Shown here piece by piece: positions 60,617 to 61,323 of a stretch of DNA of 61,323 nt. The translations under genes were made by a program, and so were the position numbers. The DNA lies in the NCBI GenBank assembly GCA_040770645.1, contig JAXGIS010000012.1, positions 1 through 61,323 of the forward strand. The letters are read 5' to 3'. Source of the DNA: JAAYZX01 sp040770645 (GTDB lineage Bacteria > Actinomycetota > Thermoleophilia > RBG-16-64-13). Every line of letters begins with the position of its first letter. Within the stretch, counting starts at the first letter, position 1. The notes under the pieces were generated by a model. It searched no databases. It saw nothing but the letters and a program-made list of their open reading frames with translations, and had not been told where the DNA came from.

Positions 60617-61323
60617 ATGACTACCGCAACCACTTCAACATCCACACCCAAACCGGCCCGGAATCAGGATCAGCCGGTCATCTTCTTCGACACCACCCTC
60701 CGCGACGGGGAACAGTCGCCCGGCATCAGCTTGAACCGCGAAGACAAACTCGAGATAGCGCAGCAACTCGTTCGCGTGGGCGTGGATGTGATCGAGGCCG
60801 GATTCCCCGCCACCAGCCCCGGCGACTTCGAAGGCGTGCAGGCCATCGCCCAACAGGTGAAGGGGGCGGTGGTGTGCGGTCTGGCCCGCTGCGTGGAGTC
60901 GGACATCCGCACGTGTTGGGAGGCCATCAAAGACGCCGAGCGCCCGCGCATCCACACGTTCATCTCGACGTCGGACATCCACATCGAGCATCAGCTGCGG
61001 ACCGATCGCGAGGACGTCAAGGGCCAGGCCCGGGCCGCCGTCGCGCATGCCCGCGAGCTCTGCGAGGACATCGAGTTCTCGCCGATGGACGCGACCCGCG
61101 CCGACGTCGAGTTCACCGCCGAGGTCTGCGCCATCGCGATCGCCGAGGGCGCCGGGGTGATCAACATCCCCGACACCGTCGGCTACACGACCCCCGCGGA
61201 GTACACCGCCTACCTGGAGCGGCTCTACGAGCTGATCCCCGAGCTGCATGACGTGCGGCTCTCGGTTCACTGCCACGACGACCTGGGCCTGGCGGTCGCG
61301 AACTCGTTCGCCGGCGTCCTGGC
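60617..61323 (+). CDS. leuA: 2-isopropylmalate synthase (N-terminal part; runs off window)
   Basis: ATG 60617 with AGAGGTAGAG upstream; 235 residues visible and open at the window end. FFDTTLRDGEQSPGISLN is the catalytic start (Arg and Asp of the LeuA TIM barrel), EAGFPATSPGDFE the substrate loop, DTVGYTTP a conserved strand, and VHCHDDLGLAVAN carries the metal HxH. It condenses acetyl-CoA with 2-oxoisovalerate, the first step of leucine synthesis. After about 60940 codon choice changes (GTC, GCG, TCG and CTC become dominant), although the protein stays in frame. Confidence 0.95.
   Translation, partial: MTTATTSTSTPKPARNQDQPVIFFDTTLRDGEQSPGISLNREDKLEIAQQLVRVGVDVIEAGFPATSPGDFEGVQAIAQQVKGAVVCGLARCVESDIRTCWEAIKDAERPRIHTFISTSDIHIEHQLRTDREDVKGQARAAVAHARELCEDIEFSPMDATRADVEFTAEVCAIAIAEGAGVINIPDTVGYTTPAEYTAYLERLYELIPELHDVRLSVHCHDDLGLAVANSFAGVL

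Noticed and set aside
1..61323. CRISPR arrays, insertion sequences, integrases or prophage genes
   Set aside because: No regularly spaced repeats, transposase DDE motifs, integrase motifs or attachment-site duplications were seen on either strand.

Overview
The window is 61.3 kb of high-GC bacterial DNA. It shows DtxR-FeoA/FeoB iron genes, a LytR-CpsA-Psr protein with a LytR_C domain, S-layer-homology (SLH) proteins, GC-rich hairpins without U-tracts at convergent gene ends, and small helix-hairpin-helix proteins. This fits a deep actinobacterial-type or related high-GC lineage, probably a metagenome-derived genome; I cannot name a genus. No phage, IS element, CRISPR array, rRNA or convincing tRNA is visible. 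The most striking technical feature is the number of single-base indels: at least fourteen otherwise recognisable genes are split between reading frames, mostly in G/C runs, while many long genes (feoB, glmE, ADP-forming CoA ligase, catalase) are intact. This points to consensus errors at least as much as to gene decay.

Layout. 1-2.5 kb: end of a PhzF-like gene, a frameshifted SIMPL-domain lipoprotein and a PPi-type phosphofructokinase. 2.7-10.2 kb: an alternative-oxidase-like diiron protein; a minus-strand operon of thiolase-like protein, DUF35 protein and flavodoxin; an HdeD-like membrane protein; coupled MBL hydrolase and carbamate kinase; a helix-hairpin-helix protein; an amidohydrolase. 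10.4-13.1 kb: DtxR-FeoA regulator and FeoB. 13.15-20.4 kb: the metabolic centrepiece, a tight operon for the methylaspartate route of glutamate breakdown. It holds glutamate mutase (glmS, glmL, glmE), methylaspartate ammonia-lyase interrupted by an in-frame TAG, an AtuA-family protein, a DUF4387 protein and a P-loop protein with an alanyl-tRNA-synthetase SAD-like tail. The last three have no settled role and are candidates for mesaconate hydration or support of the pathway.

20.5-25 kb: a true thiolase with its DUF35 partner, a TfoX-C protein, a lone E2-type acyltransferase and a CoA-disulfide-reductase-like flavoprotein. 25-38.5 kb: an SLH lysozyme-like protein, hemerythrin-like protein, Tex, diacylglycerol-kinase-like protein, UDG-like protein, AI-2E transporter, a shattered threonine aldolase, HtrA, a Spy-like protein with tandem repeats upstream, a histidine-kinase remnant and an SLH polysaccharide deacetylase. 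38.6-50.2 kb: LytR-CpsA-Psr protein, GDT1-type transporter, RRM protein, DUF2779 nuclease, methyltransferase, MFS carrier, MBL hydrolase, cyclase and a TrkA-TrkH potassium system. 50.2-60.3 kb: conserved hypotheticals, two flavin reductases, ADP-forming acyl-CoA synthetase, PadR regulator, catalase, GNAT and NYN-LOTUS protein.

The window closes with leuA preceded by a leucine-rich 49-codon ORF that looks like an attenuation leader. Its final ~380 bp have visibly different codon use and may be a chimeric join.

Together the genes suggest a heterotroph that ferments amino acids (glutamate mutase route, carbamate kinase, ADP-forming CoA ligase giving ATP), carries thiolase/DUF35 acyl-CoA chemistry, and has oxygen defence (catalase, AOX-like protein, hemerythrin-like protein, flavin reductases).
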